Positions 9,777 to 17,348 of a stretch of DNA of 64,000 nt are shown piece by piece (position 1 is the stretch's first letter; each line of letters starts with the position of its first letter). The position numbers were made by a program, and so were the translations under genes. Under the pieces are notes generated by a model. The model worked only from the letters and a program-made list of their open reading frames with translations. It was not told where the DNA came from and did no database searches. The DNA is from Chitinophaga qingshengii (lineage in GTDB: Bacteria; Bacteroidota; Bacteroidia; Chitinophagales; Chitinophagaceae): contig NZ_JACVFC010000002.1 of assembly GCF_014529935.1 (NCBI RefSeq), positions 310,001 to 374,000 of the forward strand, written 5' to 3'.

Positions 9777-10472
9777 TTATACGCGGATAATTAATTTATT
9801 TTGATAGGCAGCCCGCATCGTAGTATCGGTCACCACCTTGTTGGGTGCGTCTCCTTTGGCGGTCATTTCATCGTAGAACCGCCGGGCACTGCCCGCGAGC
9901 TTTTGTTCTTTCAGATAATTATCGAAGGCCGTCTGTGCTATTTCGGGTGAGCCAAAACAACAAAGAAAATCGATGGGCAGGTTCGCATGACGGGTATCAA
10001 AATGTTCGTTGAAAGCGACACCGTGGGTAGTAATATCCTGCAAGGCCTGTGGTATATCTTCAAATTTATCCAATAACGGTAAGGCATAAGTGACGATTAG
10101 TCCGCATAATTGGGGAATTACCTGGTCCTGGTTACTGACGGCCATGTTCCAATCCTGGTTTTTATTTTTCAGCGGTGTCAGGTTTTCCAGGCGCGTAGCG
10201 AAGATAGTACCAGTAGCATTTTTATTCCCATGCCGCTGTACCTGCCATTTTTTTAATACAGCAGAGTGGATGCTCAGATAAGGCCACAGCGATATGCTAC
10301 CGCTCCAGTTTTTCATGCTCGATTGAAAATGAATGTCCAGGTGTATATTTTTATGTTGCGTCGTTTTTCGCAGCGTCTGTGCCTTCTGCATAGGTTTAAA
10401 TCCATGTGGGGCTAATTGCGCCGCTATCTTCTCACAGGCTGCCAGAAATGTATCCCGGGTGTTTGTTTCCAT
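9777..10472 (-). CDS. Uncharacterised cytoplasmic protein
   Basis: I chose the ATG at 10472 (METNTRDTF), giving 231 residues; an upstream ATG at 10550 would overlap the divergent gene that starts at 10512. There is no signal peptide or membrane segment. The N-terminal half (about 5-100: an alpha-helix with APHGFKP, then strands with an aromatic SLWPYLSI) loosely recalls DUF4304-like proteins, which sit in small defence or immunity gene islands, but the match is weak. The C-terminal half is helical. It is divergent from the 136-residue gene with only 39 nt between the starts, so the two probably share a control region. Function unknown. Confidence 0.6.
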   Translation of the reverse strand: METNTRDTFLAACEKIAAQLAPHGFKPMQKAQTLRKTTQHKNIHLDIHFQSSMKNWSGSISLWPYLSIHSAVLKKWQVQRHGNKNATGTIFATRLENLTPLKNKNQDWNMAVSNQDQVIPQLCGLIVTYALPLLDKFEDIPQALQDITTHGVAFNEHFDTRHANLPIDFLCCFGSPEIAQTAFDNYLKEQKLAGSARRFYDEMTAKGDAPNKVVTDTTMRAAYQNKLIIRV

Positions 10473-10511
10473 CGTTATCAATAAAATATGAAAATACAGT
10501 AAATTGTCCAT

Positions 10512-10922
10512 ATGCAAATTCACACCACCTTTCTCGATAAAGTTGACCACCAGCCCCTTTCAGCGGATACTGTAGCGGATTATTTCCATCATCTTCAACC
10601 CGACGACCTTATTTATTCCAATGGCGGTTATTGTGAATTCCCGGGTATTATCCTGTTCTTTATCCTGTTGTCTCCGGATAAAATTTCTTTCCGATATGAC
10701 TGCAATATACCCGATGCCCGGCGCGGATCAGCATGGTACAGTGTTACAGATATGGAGAACCGGGCTGTCGTGGATGCGGGCGATGAGCAGTTTGTTCCCC
10801 TCGCTTCTTTTGTTGATAAGGCAACGGCACTGGAGATTATTGCGCAGTTTTTCCGGCAACCGGAAGAGAAACCGGCAGCTGTTCATTGGGCGTCCGCCGA
10901 TTTTTTTGAGTGGCCGGAATAA
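10512..10922 (+). CDS. Small soluble protein, possibly Imm1-like
   Basis: The 136-residue product has no signal peptide. It shows alternating strands and a C-terminal segment FVDKATALEIIAQFF...KPAAVHW that resembles the end of Imm1-type immunity proteins (an A-x-A-x-x-x-F helix followed by a P-x-x-v-x-W strand). That family protects against polymorphic toxins. No toxin gene is visible nearby, so the identification is tentative. It is divergent from the 231-residue gene at 9777-10472 and ends 66 nt before the small Cys/His membrane protein that opens the lanthipeptide locus. A promoter lies in that 66-nt gap, so it is probably not part of the lanthipeptide operon. Confidence 0.6.
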   Translation: MQIHTTFLDKVDHQPLSADTVADYFHHLQPDDLIYSNGGYCEFPGIILFFILLSPDKISFRYDCNIPDARRGSAWYSVTDMENRAVVDAGDEQFVPLASFVDKATALEIIAQFFRQPEEKPAAVHWASADFFEWPE

Positions 10923-10943
10923 AAACCACTAAAGGATATTTTT

Positions 10944-10984
10944 TGCAACATTGTTTCATTTTCAAAATACATATCCTATATTTG
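10944..10984 (+). promoter_or_regulatory. Promoter with 15-bp dyad at the left end of the lanthipeptide locus
   Basis: A near-palindrome TGCAACATTGTTTCA (10944-10958) lies upstream of a Bacteroidota-type -7 box TATATTTG (10977-10984); a TTG inside the dyad is placed as the -33 element. The ATG of the next gene is only 4 nt beyond the box, which suggests a leaderless or nearly leaderless mRNA. The same dyad occurs twice in the promoter of the minus-strand arm (24756-24806), so both arms may answer to one regulator. Confidence 0.6.
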
Positions 10985-10988
10985 CCAC

Positions 10989-11327
10989 ATGCAGCTAACA
11001 CCACTTCACATCACCCGCAAGATACTGGCCTTCTTCCTGACGGCCCTGCTGGTTTTTGTGCAGCTGGTAAAACTGGTGCACCATCATCCGGATCAAAGCC
11101 GGCATTATGCGTCCCTGCAACACCAGGGACTACATGATCCGCAGTTACTGTCATCCCATGCCTGCGACATCTGCGATTTTCAGCTGGCAACAGCCGCTGC
11201 AGTACCCGATTTCATCTCCACTCCTGACATACTATCCTCTCCGTATAAAACGCAGTCCGCGTTCATAACTACCTGGTGCTCCGGTATACAACAGGCACAT
11301 GCCAATAAAGGTCCGCCTGCTGTATAA
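10989..11327 (+). CDS. Small membrane-anchored Cys/His-rich protein
   Basis: The 112-residue protein has one hydrophobic N-terminal segment (about 11-30), then a His-rich stretch (KLVHHHPDQSRH) and the motif HACDICDFQLATA near the middle. The paired cysteines and histidines suggest metal binding or a redox site on the outer side of the inner membrane. Short proteins with a CxxCDF(Q/H)L motif are common in Bacteroidota ahead of TonB-receptor or exporter genes, but I know of no established function. It is the first gene behind the dyad promoter and ends 63 nt before the ABC ATPase, so it probably belongs to the lanthipeptide operon. Confidence 0.7.
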   Translation: MQLTPLHITRKILAFFLTALLVFVQLVKLVHHHPDQSRHYASLQHQGLHDPQLLSSHACDICDFQLATAAAVPDFISTPDILSSPYKTQSAFITTWCSGIQQAHANKGPPAV

Positions 11328-11390
11328 AAATACTACGTATACCCCTTTCCGTTCTCCATTCTTTTCATTGGACCCGTATCGCTGTAATTT

Positions 11391-12101
11391 ATGCTGCAAG
11401 CTATTGCGCTAACCAAAACATTTGGCCGGCATACCGCGCTGCATGCGCTTGATTTGTCTGTCGCCAAAGGTGAGATATGTTGTCTGCTGGGACCTAACGG
11501 CGCCGGCAAAACGACGACCATCAGTTGTTTCCTGGGATTTCAACAACCCAGCTCCGGTCGGGCGCTGGTAAATGGTATACCGGTAGATAGCCGGCCCCGG
11601 GAAGCCCGGCGGCACCTGGCTTATATACCCGAGACCGTTATGTTATATCCGTACCTGAGCGGGCTGGAAAATCTTTCTTTCTTTCATTCGCTCACCGGCG
11701 AACAACTTACCAAAGAAACGGCCACCCGTTTATTGCTGGATGCCGGTTTACAGGAATCTGCCATCCACCGGCGCGTACAAGGCTATTCCAAAGGGATGCG
11801 GCAGAAGGTTGGTATCGCCATTGCCACTGCCAAAAACGCCGGAGCGCTCCTGCTGGACGAACCTACTTCCGGCCTCGACCCCAGTGCCAGTAACGAATTC
11901 TCTGCATTATTACAACGTTTCAGCCGGGAAGGACGGGCAGTACTGATGGCCACCCATGATATTTACCGGGCCAAAGAAGTAGCAACCCGTATCGGTATCA
12001 TGAAAGACGGACGACTGCTTACCATCATGGAAGCTGCCGCTATAGATTACTACTCGCTGGAGAACGCCTACATGGAATATATGGAAACATCCACCTGGTA
12101 A
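11391..12101 (+). CDS. ABC transporter ATP-binding subunit
   Basis: This 236-residue ATPase has Walker A GPNGAGKTT (about 36-44), signature YSKGMRQ (about 132), Walker B LLLDEPTSGLD and the switch His in ATHD. Its short form and the two following DUF3526-type permeases indicate an ABC-2 exporter. In lanthipeptide loci such exporters often give self-protection (LanFEG-like); here that role is an inference from position. The gene is followed after 12 nt by the first permease gene. Confidence 0.92.
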   Translation: MLQAIALTKTFGRHTALHALDLSVAKGEICCLLGPNGAGKTTTISCFLGFQQPSSGRALVNGIPVDSRPREARRHLAYIPETVMLYPYLSGLENLSFFHSLTGEQLTKETATRLLLDAGLQESAIHRRVQGYSKGMRQKVGIAIATAKNAGALLLDEPTSGLDPSASNEFSALLQRFSREGRAVLMATHDIYRAKEVATRIGIMKDGRLLTIMEAAAIDYYSLENAYMEYMETSTW

Positions 12102-12113
12102 CAAATATCTGTT

Positions 12114-13480
12114 ATGCTCAAAACGATTGCCATCAAAGAGTGGCACATGGTCCTGCGTCAGCATACCCTGATCATCACGCTGTTGTCTGTGCTGATATTA
12201 TCCGGCATCGCCGCGGTGGGCTCCCGGTTACAATACCGGCAGGAGCAGCAGCAGCGGGAAGTGGCTAACCGCGCATTCCGGCTGCAATGGGAACAGTTGC
12301 AGACCAACGATCCGCATAGTGCAGCGCATTTTGGTACTTATCTTTTTAAGCCACTCACCCCATTTAGCCGGTTCGATAGCGGCCTGGACCCCGTCACTGG
12401 TAGTTCCATGCGTATTGAAGCTCATGTGCGGCACAGTATGGCCACACCACCACTCCGTCCGGCTGACGCCTATCTCCGTTTTGGCGCGCTTACCCCTGCG
12501 AGCGTGTTACAGCTGTTCTTCCCCTTGTTTCTTTTCTTCCTGTGTTTCAACAGTTATACCCAGGAGAAAACCAGTGGTGCACTCCGGCTACAACTCATAC
12601 AAGGCGCCACCATCAGTAACATCATACAGGGCAAAACAACGATGTACCTGGGTATTATGATAGCGTTACTGCTGTTATCCATGCTATTATATTTTCCGGT
12701 GATAGTACATCCCCGTGTACTGCTGTTGCTGACCGCCTATACTTGTTACGCCGCTATTTTCGTACTTATTGCGCTTGGGTTTCTATGATCGCCAGCCAAC
12801 CGGGTCAATCGTTATTGTTGTTATGCGGTATCTGGCTGTGCTGGCATATCCTGTTGCCACGACTCGCAGTAGCCACCGGCGAAACATTATATCCGCTGCC
12901 TTCGCAGCCGGCTATCCAGGAAAAAATAGACCAGGCCATTAAAACGGGAATAGACGGAAACGATCCAGGAGATGCCCGGACCGCACGCCTGGAAACGGCC
13001 ATATTACAACAATACAAAGTATCTTCTATCGATCAGTTGCCGGTAAATTTCGATGCCATCCGGCTGCAGGCGGATGAAGACTATACGCAACGGGTATACG
13101 ATAAATATGCAGCCATTACCGATAGCCTGATAAGGTTACAAAACAATATTTCACATTACCTCGTGCTGACAGACCCTTACCTGGCTATCCGCAGCATTTC
13201 CATGGCATTATGCGGTACCGATTATACACACCAGTATCATTTCACGCAGGCTGCCCAACATTACCGCAACATGTTTATACGCCGGTTAAATCATGCCATG
13301 GCTTATGGCGGCGAAAAAGGCAAACAGCTGTATCATCAGATGCCGGTGTTTGAATACCAGCCCCCTGCCACCGGCGAGGTAGCCCGCAGCCAGTGGTTAC
13401 CGGCGCTATCCCTGTTGTTATGGTTATTGCTGCTCCTTTCACTTTTAAAACGTACTGCCAGACATGCTGCTATGGTGTAA
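12114..13480 (+). pseudogene. ABC-2 type permease, frameshifted
   Basis: Two overlapping reading frames (12114-12788 and an open frame through 13480) together make one permease of about 455 residues, matching the next gene's 478. The first frame carries the N-terminal membrane helix, an extracytoplasmic loop and helices up to VLIALGFL before a TGA. The second frame continues the same membrane region with SMIASQPGQSLLLLCGIW and the rest of the protein. One missing base in the GGG run at 12777-12779 explains the break: one extra G would restore LIALGVSMIASQ. The neighbouring genes are intact. This is either a true one-base deletion that disables this half of the exporter, or a sequencing error in a homopolymer. 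It overlaps the next gene by 17 nt, as expected for an operon. Confidence 0.85.
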
Positions 13481-14900
13481 GATTATCCGGAACCTGTGGT
13501 TGCAGGAATGGCGGCAATTATGGCGTACGGCCCTGTTGCCGGCGATAGTGACGGTGTTACTTCCCACCGCTACCGCAGCATTGTATTACGGGCATTCAGT
13601 AGCAGTAAAACAACAAGCCACCGTGGACAGTCTCCAGCGTCATTACGAGCAACAACGCTTCACGCTTCGTCATCAGCTGCAGGCCGATACCAGCACCCCG
13701 CCCGGAAAAGCCGCCTATATCGCGGCCAGCTGGCCCATCGTGGCAGATCACCGGTTACATGCCAGTGCATGGCACCCGCCCGCACCCGGCGCTGTGCTGT
13801 CGGTAGGCATGAGTGATCTGGCTAAATATTTTTATCCGATAGCCGTGAAAAGCAGTTATGCTCCTACAGAAGAAAGAATCAGCAATCCACTGCAACTGGC
13901 TACCGGTAATTTTGATACCGCCTTTCTGCTCATCTACCTGATGCCGCTATTGGCTATCTGTATAAGTTATTCCCTCCTATCACAGGAAAAGGAACAGGGC
14001 ATACTAACATTGTTACTCGTGCAGCATGGTACCCTGACAGGAATACTACTGCTCCGGTTACTGCTACGTTACCTCATCCTGTTGGCTGTTACCATACTCA
14101 TCAGCACAGTGGGTATGGTGCTGGTCCAACAGCATTTTCCCTGGCAGGAATGGGTGGCCTGGAATGGTGTAACGGCCGCCTGGCTGGCCTTGTGGATGGC
14201 CATTATATGGCTGGTCATCGTGTGGAATCAAACCAGTACCAACAATTTGGTATGGCTGTTCAGCCTTTGGCTATTGTTGTTGATTGTATTACCTGCCGGC
14301 TATAGGTTGACGACCTACCGTCCTGCTGTTGACGACACAGCTACTAACGCCTCACTACAACGTGAACTGGAATGGGACACATGGGATCTTCCCAAACGGC
14401 AACTATTGGATAGCTTCTATCAAACCTATCCACAATACCGGAATGCGCAGGCTTATGATACCGGTATCAACAGCTCCCGCTATGCCATGGCTTATTATGC
14501 CCTGGTAGACAAGCGTATGCAACGTGTTCTTGCTATACAGGCAGCTGCACGGCAACTTGAGCAACAACAACTGACCACTTCGCTGCTCTATAACCCCGCA
14601 GTATATACGCAATTCCTGTTCAACAGCATTGCCCATACTGATGTGGCCGACTATCACTACTTCCGTGAACAGGCACAACGTTTTCGCTACCGCTGGCAAC
14701 AGTTCTTCTATCAGCGGCACTTCAACAACAAACTGCTTACGGATGCGGACTATGCGTCGTTACCTGTTTACCAGCCAGCTTATGATCCCGGCAGTCCACC
14801 CCGCTGGCGCCGGGGCATCACCTACCTGTTGACATTAACCGTCATCGGCTTCACTACCGGCGTTGCCATACTCAAAAGAAAACTCAAACGATCTTTATAA
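13464..14900 (+). CDS. ABC-2 type permease (DUF3526-like)
   Basis: The 478-residue membrane protein has an N-terminal helix (about 14-36), a large extracytoplasmic loop, a block of helices (about 150-285, including YLMPLLAICISYSLLSQEKEQG) and a C-terminal helix (about 450-470), the layout of DUF3526 ABC-2 permeases. The motif SQEKEQGILTLLL before the helical block is typical of the family. With the preceding ATPase and the (frameshifted) partner permease it would form a heteromeric exporter in the inner membrane. It ends 3 nt before the TonB-dependent receptor gene. Confidence 0.85.
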   Translation: MLLWCKIIRNLWLQEWRQLWRTALLPAIVTVLLPTATAALYYGHSVAVKQQATVDSLQRHYEQQRFTLRHQLQADTSTPPGKAAYIAASWPIVADHRLHASAWHPPAPGAVLSVGMSDLAKYFYPIAVKSSYAPTEERISNPLQLATGNFDTAFLLIYLMPLLAICISYSLLSQEKEQGILTLLLVQHGTLTGILLLRLLLRYLILLAVTILISTVGMVLVQQHFPWQEWVAWNGVTAAWLALWMAIIWLVIVWNQTSTNNLVWLFSLWLLLLIVLPAGYRLTTYRPAVDDTATNASLQRELEWDTWDLPKRQLLDSFYQTYPQYRNAQAYDTGINSSRYAMAYYALVDKRMQRVLAIQAAARQLEQQQLTTSLLYNPAVYTQFLFNSIAHTDVADYHYFREQAQRFRYRWQQFFYQRHFNNKLLTDADYASLPVYQPAYDPGSPPRWRRGITYLLTLTVIGFTTGVAILKRKLKRSL

Positions 14901-14903
14901 ACT

Positions 14904-17042
14904 ATGCATATGAATAAAACATTACCGGTACTGATAGTGCTCTTTCCCGTTACCCTGTACAGCTATGGCCAGCATAAAACAGACAGCCTGCGCAAACAAA
15001 GACTACGGGAAATCATCGTGTTGGATAAAAAAAAGAGCATCAAGGCAGATAGCATGGCATCTACCTTACGCCTGGAAGGACGGATACTGGAAACACCACA
15101 AAACATCACCAGCGTCACCAACGAATTGATCCGTGAGCAAGGCGGTCTGGAAATAAAAGATATCGTACGCAACGCCAGTGGCCTTAAAATGGGCTATAAC
15201 AGTTCGGTTTTTGATGCCTCCAGCACCGTCATGGTACGCGGTTTCGGCGCCATCACCTATGTAAACGGAATGCCGCAACGCAGCACCATGGGCGCCCTCA
15301 TAGACGATGCAGCGATCATGGAACGGGTAGATTTTGTTAAAGGGCCCGCAGGTTTCCTCTTATCCGCCGGTGAACCGGGCGGTAGTATCAACATTACCAC
15401 CAAAACACCCGGCCCCCAAGCCATCCGTCAGGTGGAACTAGCCGGTGGCAGTTTCGGATTACTACGTGTATCCGGCGACGTAGGCAGCGCCGTGAAAACA
15501 AAAGGATTTTCCTATCGTATCAATGCCGCCTATCAGCAACAGCAAAGCTTCCAGGATTTTATCAAAACCAGGAAATACATCGTATCCCCGGTACTGCAAT
15601 ACAACTTTAAACCCGGTACATGGTTGCTGGCGGAATACAACCTTATACGCATGACGGCAGATGGAGGCAGTAGTGTTACACAAGTAGGCACCGACGCTGA
15701 CATACTGCAACATCGCATCGGCAACAACTACGCCGGCGATCCCAACCTGCCACAATCCTATACCGAATCGCAAAACGCCAGGCTATTGTTTTCCCATAGG
15801 TTCAACAGCGAATGGAAAATGACTGTCCAGTCAAAATACACCGTTACACCAGGCGCCGCCTGGTCTTTGTTGTCGGACAACTATTCTCCTGTAAATTTTG
15901 ATCAGACCAATATTACCCGGCGTCTGCCGCAATACAGTGCGGTCACTGGCCGTGTGGCCGCAGCCCAGGCATATGTGAACGGAACGTTCAACACCGGGCG
16001 GGCAGTAAACCATCAGCTGGTAGCGGGCATAGATTACAACTATAGTAAAGATGAATTTTCCGTTGCTTACGGGCAATACACTTTTGCATTTGATAGGAAA
16101 CAACCTCAATATGGGCTACCGGCAGATAGTGTGCAGGCACTCAGCAAACCCCGCGTAATTATGCGGGAAAACAACTGGTGGTCAGCTTTTGTATACAATA
16201 CCACCCGTGTGCATCAAAACTGGCTGTTCAACTATGGTGGCAGGTTTACCTTTAATATGCCCGTCACCACCAATAGTAAAACGCCATTACGTAATGAAAC
16301 AGCTTTTTCCCCACGGCTGGGCATTACACGCCTGCTGGGTGAAAACACCAGTATATACGCAGTATACGATCAATCGTTTATTCCGCAGGCAGGTGCTGAC
16401 TTTGCGGGCAACAATTTTAAACCCTTGCGGGGCAATAGTATCGAGGCCGGGGCCAAAAGGGAGTGGTTTCAGCGCAAGCTGATCACTACCCTGGCCGTCT
16501 ATCATATCGCTAAAAACAACTTGTTGGTATCTGACCTGCAACACCCCGGCTTCAGTCGCCAGATCGGTCAGGCTACCAGTACCGGCGTAGAAGCCGATAT
16601 CATCGGACGGCTGTCTAATCGCTTTACGGTATCTACCAACTACGCCTACACGTATGCCATCACCAGCAAGGACAGCCGACCTGAAAACGAGGGTACCCGG
16701 CTGGCATTTACACCGGAACAGATGATCAATACATGGCTGCAATATGCCATCCCCGTTACACGGGAAGCCCGGTTAAGCCTCAGCGCAGGACAAACTACCG
16801 TTACCCGGACCGCCACCTATACGCCAGGTGTATACCTGAAAGGCTATACGAAGCTGGATGCAGGTGTATCCTGGGATGCAGGCCGGTGGTATGTACGGAT
16901 CATTGCCGATAATCTCAGTAACAAAAGATATTTCTCCAGCGGGGATATTCTCATCGGTTCTATCCGACCGGGAGAAAAAAGCTACTACTACATAGAAGGA
17001 GCGCCTATCTCATTCAAAGCTTTCGCCGGTATCCGGCTATAA
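14904..17042 (+). CDS. TonB-dependent siderophore-type outer-membrane receptor
   Basis: This 712-residue receptor has a signal peptide (about 1-22, ending YSYGQ), a plug domain (about 60-175, with ETPQNITSVTNELI, VMVRGFG and ERVDFVKGPAGFL motifs) and a 22-strand-type barrel ending in the C-terminal aromatic-rich strand FKAFAGIRL. It lacks the carboxypeptidase-like domain of SusC proteins and looks like FhuA/FhuE-type receptors (the siderophore-receptor subfamily). It is co-directional with the ABC exporter and the precursor gene. Uptake or removal of the peptide product, or of a metal complex, is possible; the sequence does not decide. The ATG at 14910 is an alternative start. Confidence 0.9.
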   Translation: MHMNKTLPVLIVLFPVTLYSYGQHKTDSLRKQRLREIIVLDKKKSIKADSMASTLRLEGRILETPQNITSVTNELIREQGGLEIKDIVRNASGLKMGYNSSVFDASSTVMVRGFGAITYVNGMPQRSTMGALIDDAAIMERVDFVKGPAGFLLSAGEPGGSINITTKTPGPQAIRQVELAGGSFGLLRVSGDVGSAVKTKGFSYRINAAYQQQQSFQDFIKTRKYIVSPVLQYNFKPGTWLLAEYNLIRMTADGGSSVTQVGTDADILQHRIGNNYAGDPNLPQSYTESQNARLLFSHRFNSEWKMTVQSKYTVTPGAAWSLLSDNYSPVNFDQTNITRRLPQYSAVTGRVAAAQAYVNGTFNTGRAVNHQLVAGIDYNYSKDEFSVAYGQYTFAFDRKQPQYGLPADSVQALSKPRVIMRENNWWSAFVYNTTRVHQNWLFNYGGRFTFNMPVTTNSKTPLRNETAFSPRLGITRLLGENTSIYAVYDQSFIPQAGADFAGNNFKPLRGNSIEAGAKREWFQRKLITTLAVYHIAKNNLLVSDLQHPGFSRQIGQATSTGVEADIIGRLSNRFTVSTNYAYTYAITSKDSRPENEGTRLAFTPEQMINTWLQYAIPVTREARLSLSAGQTTVTRTATYTPGVYLKGYTKLDAGVSWDAGRWYVRIIADNLSNKRYFSSGDILIGSIRPGEKSYYYIEGAPISFKAFAGIRL

Positions 17043-17045
17043 ACA

Positions 17046-17077
17046 TATTGCGCAATAAGGGGATATGCCGAAACCCC
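17046..17077 (+). promoter_or_regulatory. Palindrome and short hairpin before the lanthipeptide precursor gene
   Basis: A perfect 12-bp palindrome TATTGCGCAATA (17046-17057) is followed by GGGG...CCCC (17059-17077), both within the 72-nt gap between the receptor gene and the precursor. They could form an operator, or a processing or attenuation element that sets precursor level separately. I see no convincing promoter box here. Confidence 0.35.
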
Positions 17078-17114
17078 ATAACAGTAGGCATTAACTATCA
17101 AAACACTATTTTTT

Positions 17115-17297
17115 ATGAAAGAGCAATCCAACAACCTCCAACTGAGCATCGATGATCTGAAAATCGACAGCTTTGTTACCAGTCTCGACAATGAAATGAA
17201 CATGCGTCTTGCCGGTGGCCTGGCAGGTCAAAGCCACCCTACGCATACTTTGCAAACAGATGATGAGCAGCACCTGTGCACCACCATTATCTGTTAA
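17115..17297 (+). CDS. Class I lanthipeptide precursor, pinensin type
   Basis: The 60-residue peptide has a leader with LSIDDLKIDSFVTSL (residues 10-24), the kind of leader helix found in Bacteroidota pinensin-family precursors. It ends in a double-glycine site, RLAGG (31-35). The core after GG is LAGQSHPTHTLQTDDEQHL plus CTTIIC: one Ser, five Thr and two Cys (Cys55, Cys60), enough for two thioether rings, with Cys60 the C-terminal residue. A C39 peptidase-exporter, split LanB and LanC-like gene lie on the opposite strand just beyond a shared terminator. Pinensins are described antifungal lanthipeptides from Chitinophaga with a split LanB. Whether this core equals a known pinensin needs a sequence comparison. 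Trimming beyond GG (for example before Gln39, leaving 22 residues) is possible. Confidence 0.9.
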   Translation: MKEQSNNLQLSIDDLKIDSFVTSLDNEMNMRLAGGLAGQSHPTHTLQTDDEQHLCTTIIC

Positions 17298-17300
17298 TGT

Positions 17301-17335
17301 AAAAAGGCTGCCTCACAACATGAGGCAGCCTTTTT
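17301..17335. terminator. Bidirectional terminator between precursor and lanC-like genes
   Basis: A perfect 15-bp stem (AAAAAGGCTGCCTCA / TGAGGCAGCCTTTTT) with a 5-nt loop lies between the convergent precursor and LanC-like genes. It has T runs on both strands, so it can end transcripts from both sides. Confidence 0.92.
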
Positions 17336-17348
17336 TATATCCGGCACC

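Noticed and set aside
12774..12786. Slippery heptamer GGGTTTC at the permease frameshift, suggesting programmed -1 frameshifting.
   Set aside because: In the zero frame it is read GGG-TTT-C, not G-GGT-TTC, so tandem slippage would not keep base pairing. A simple one-base loss fits better.
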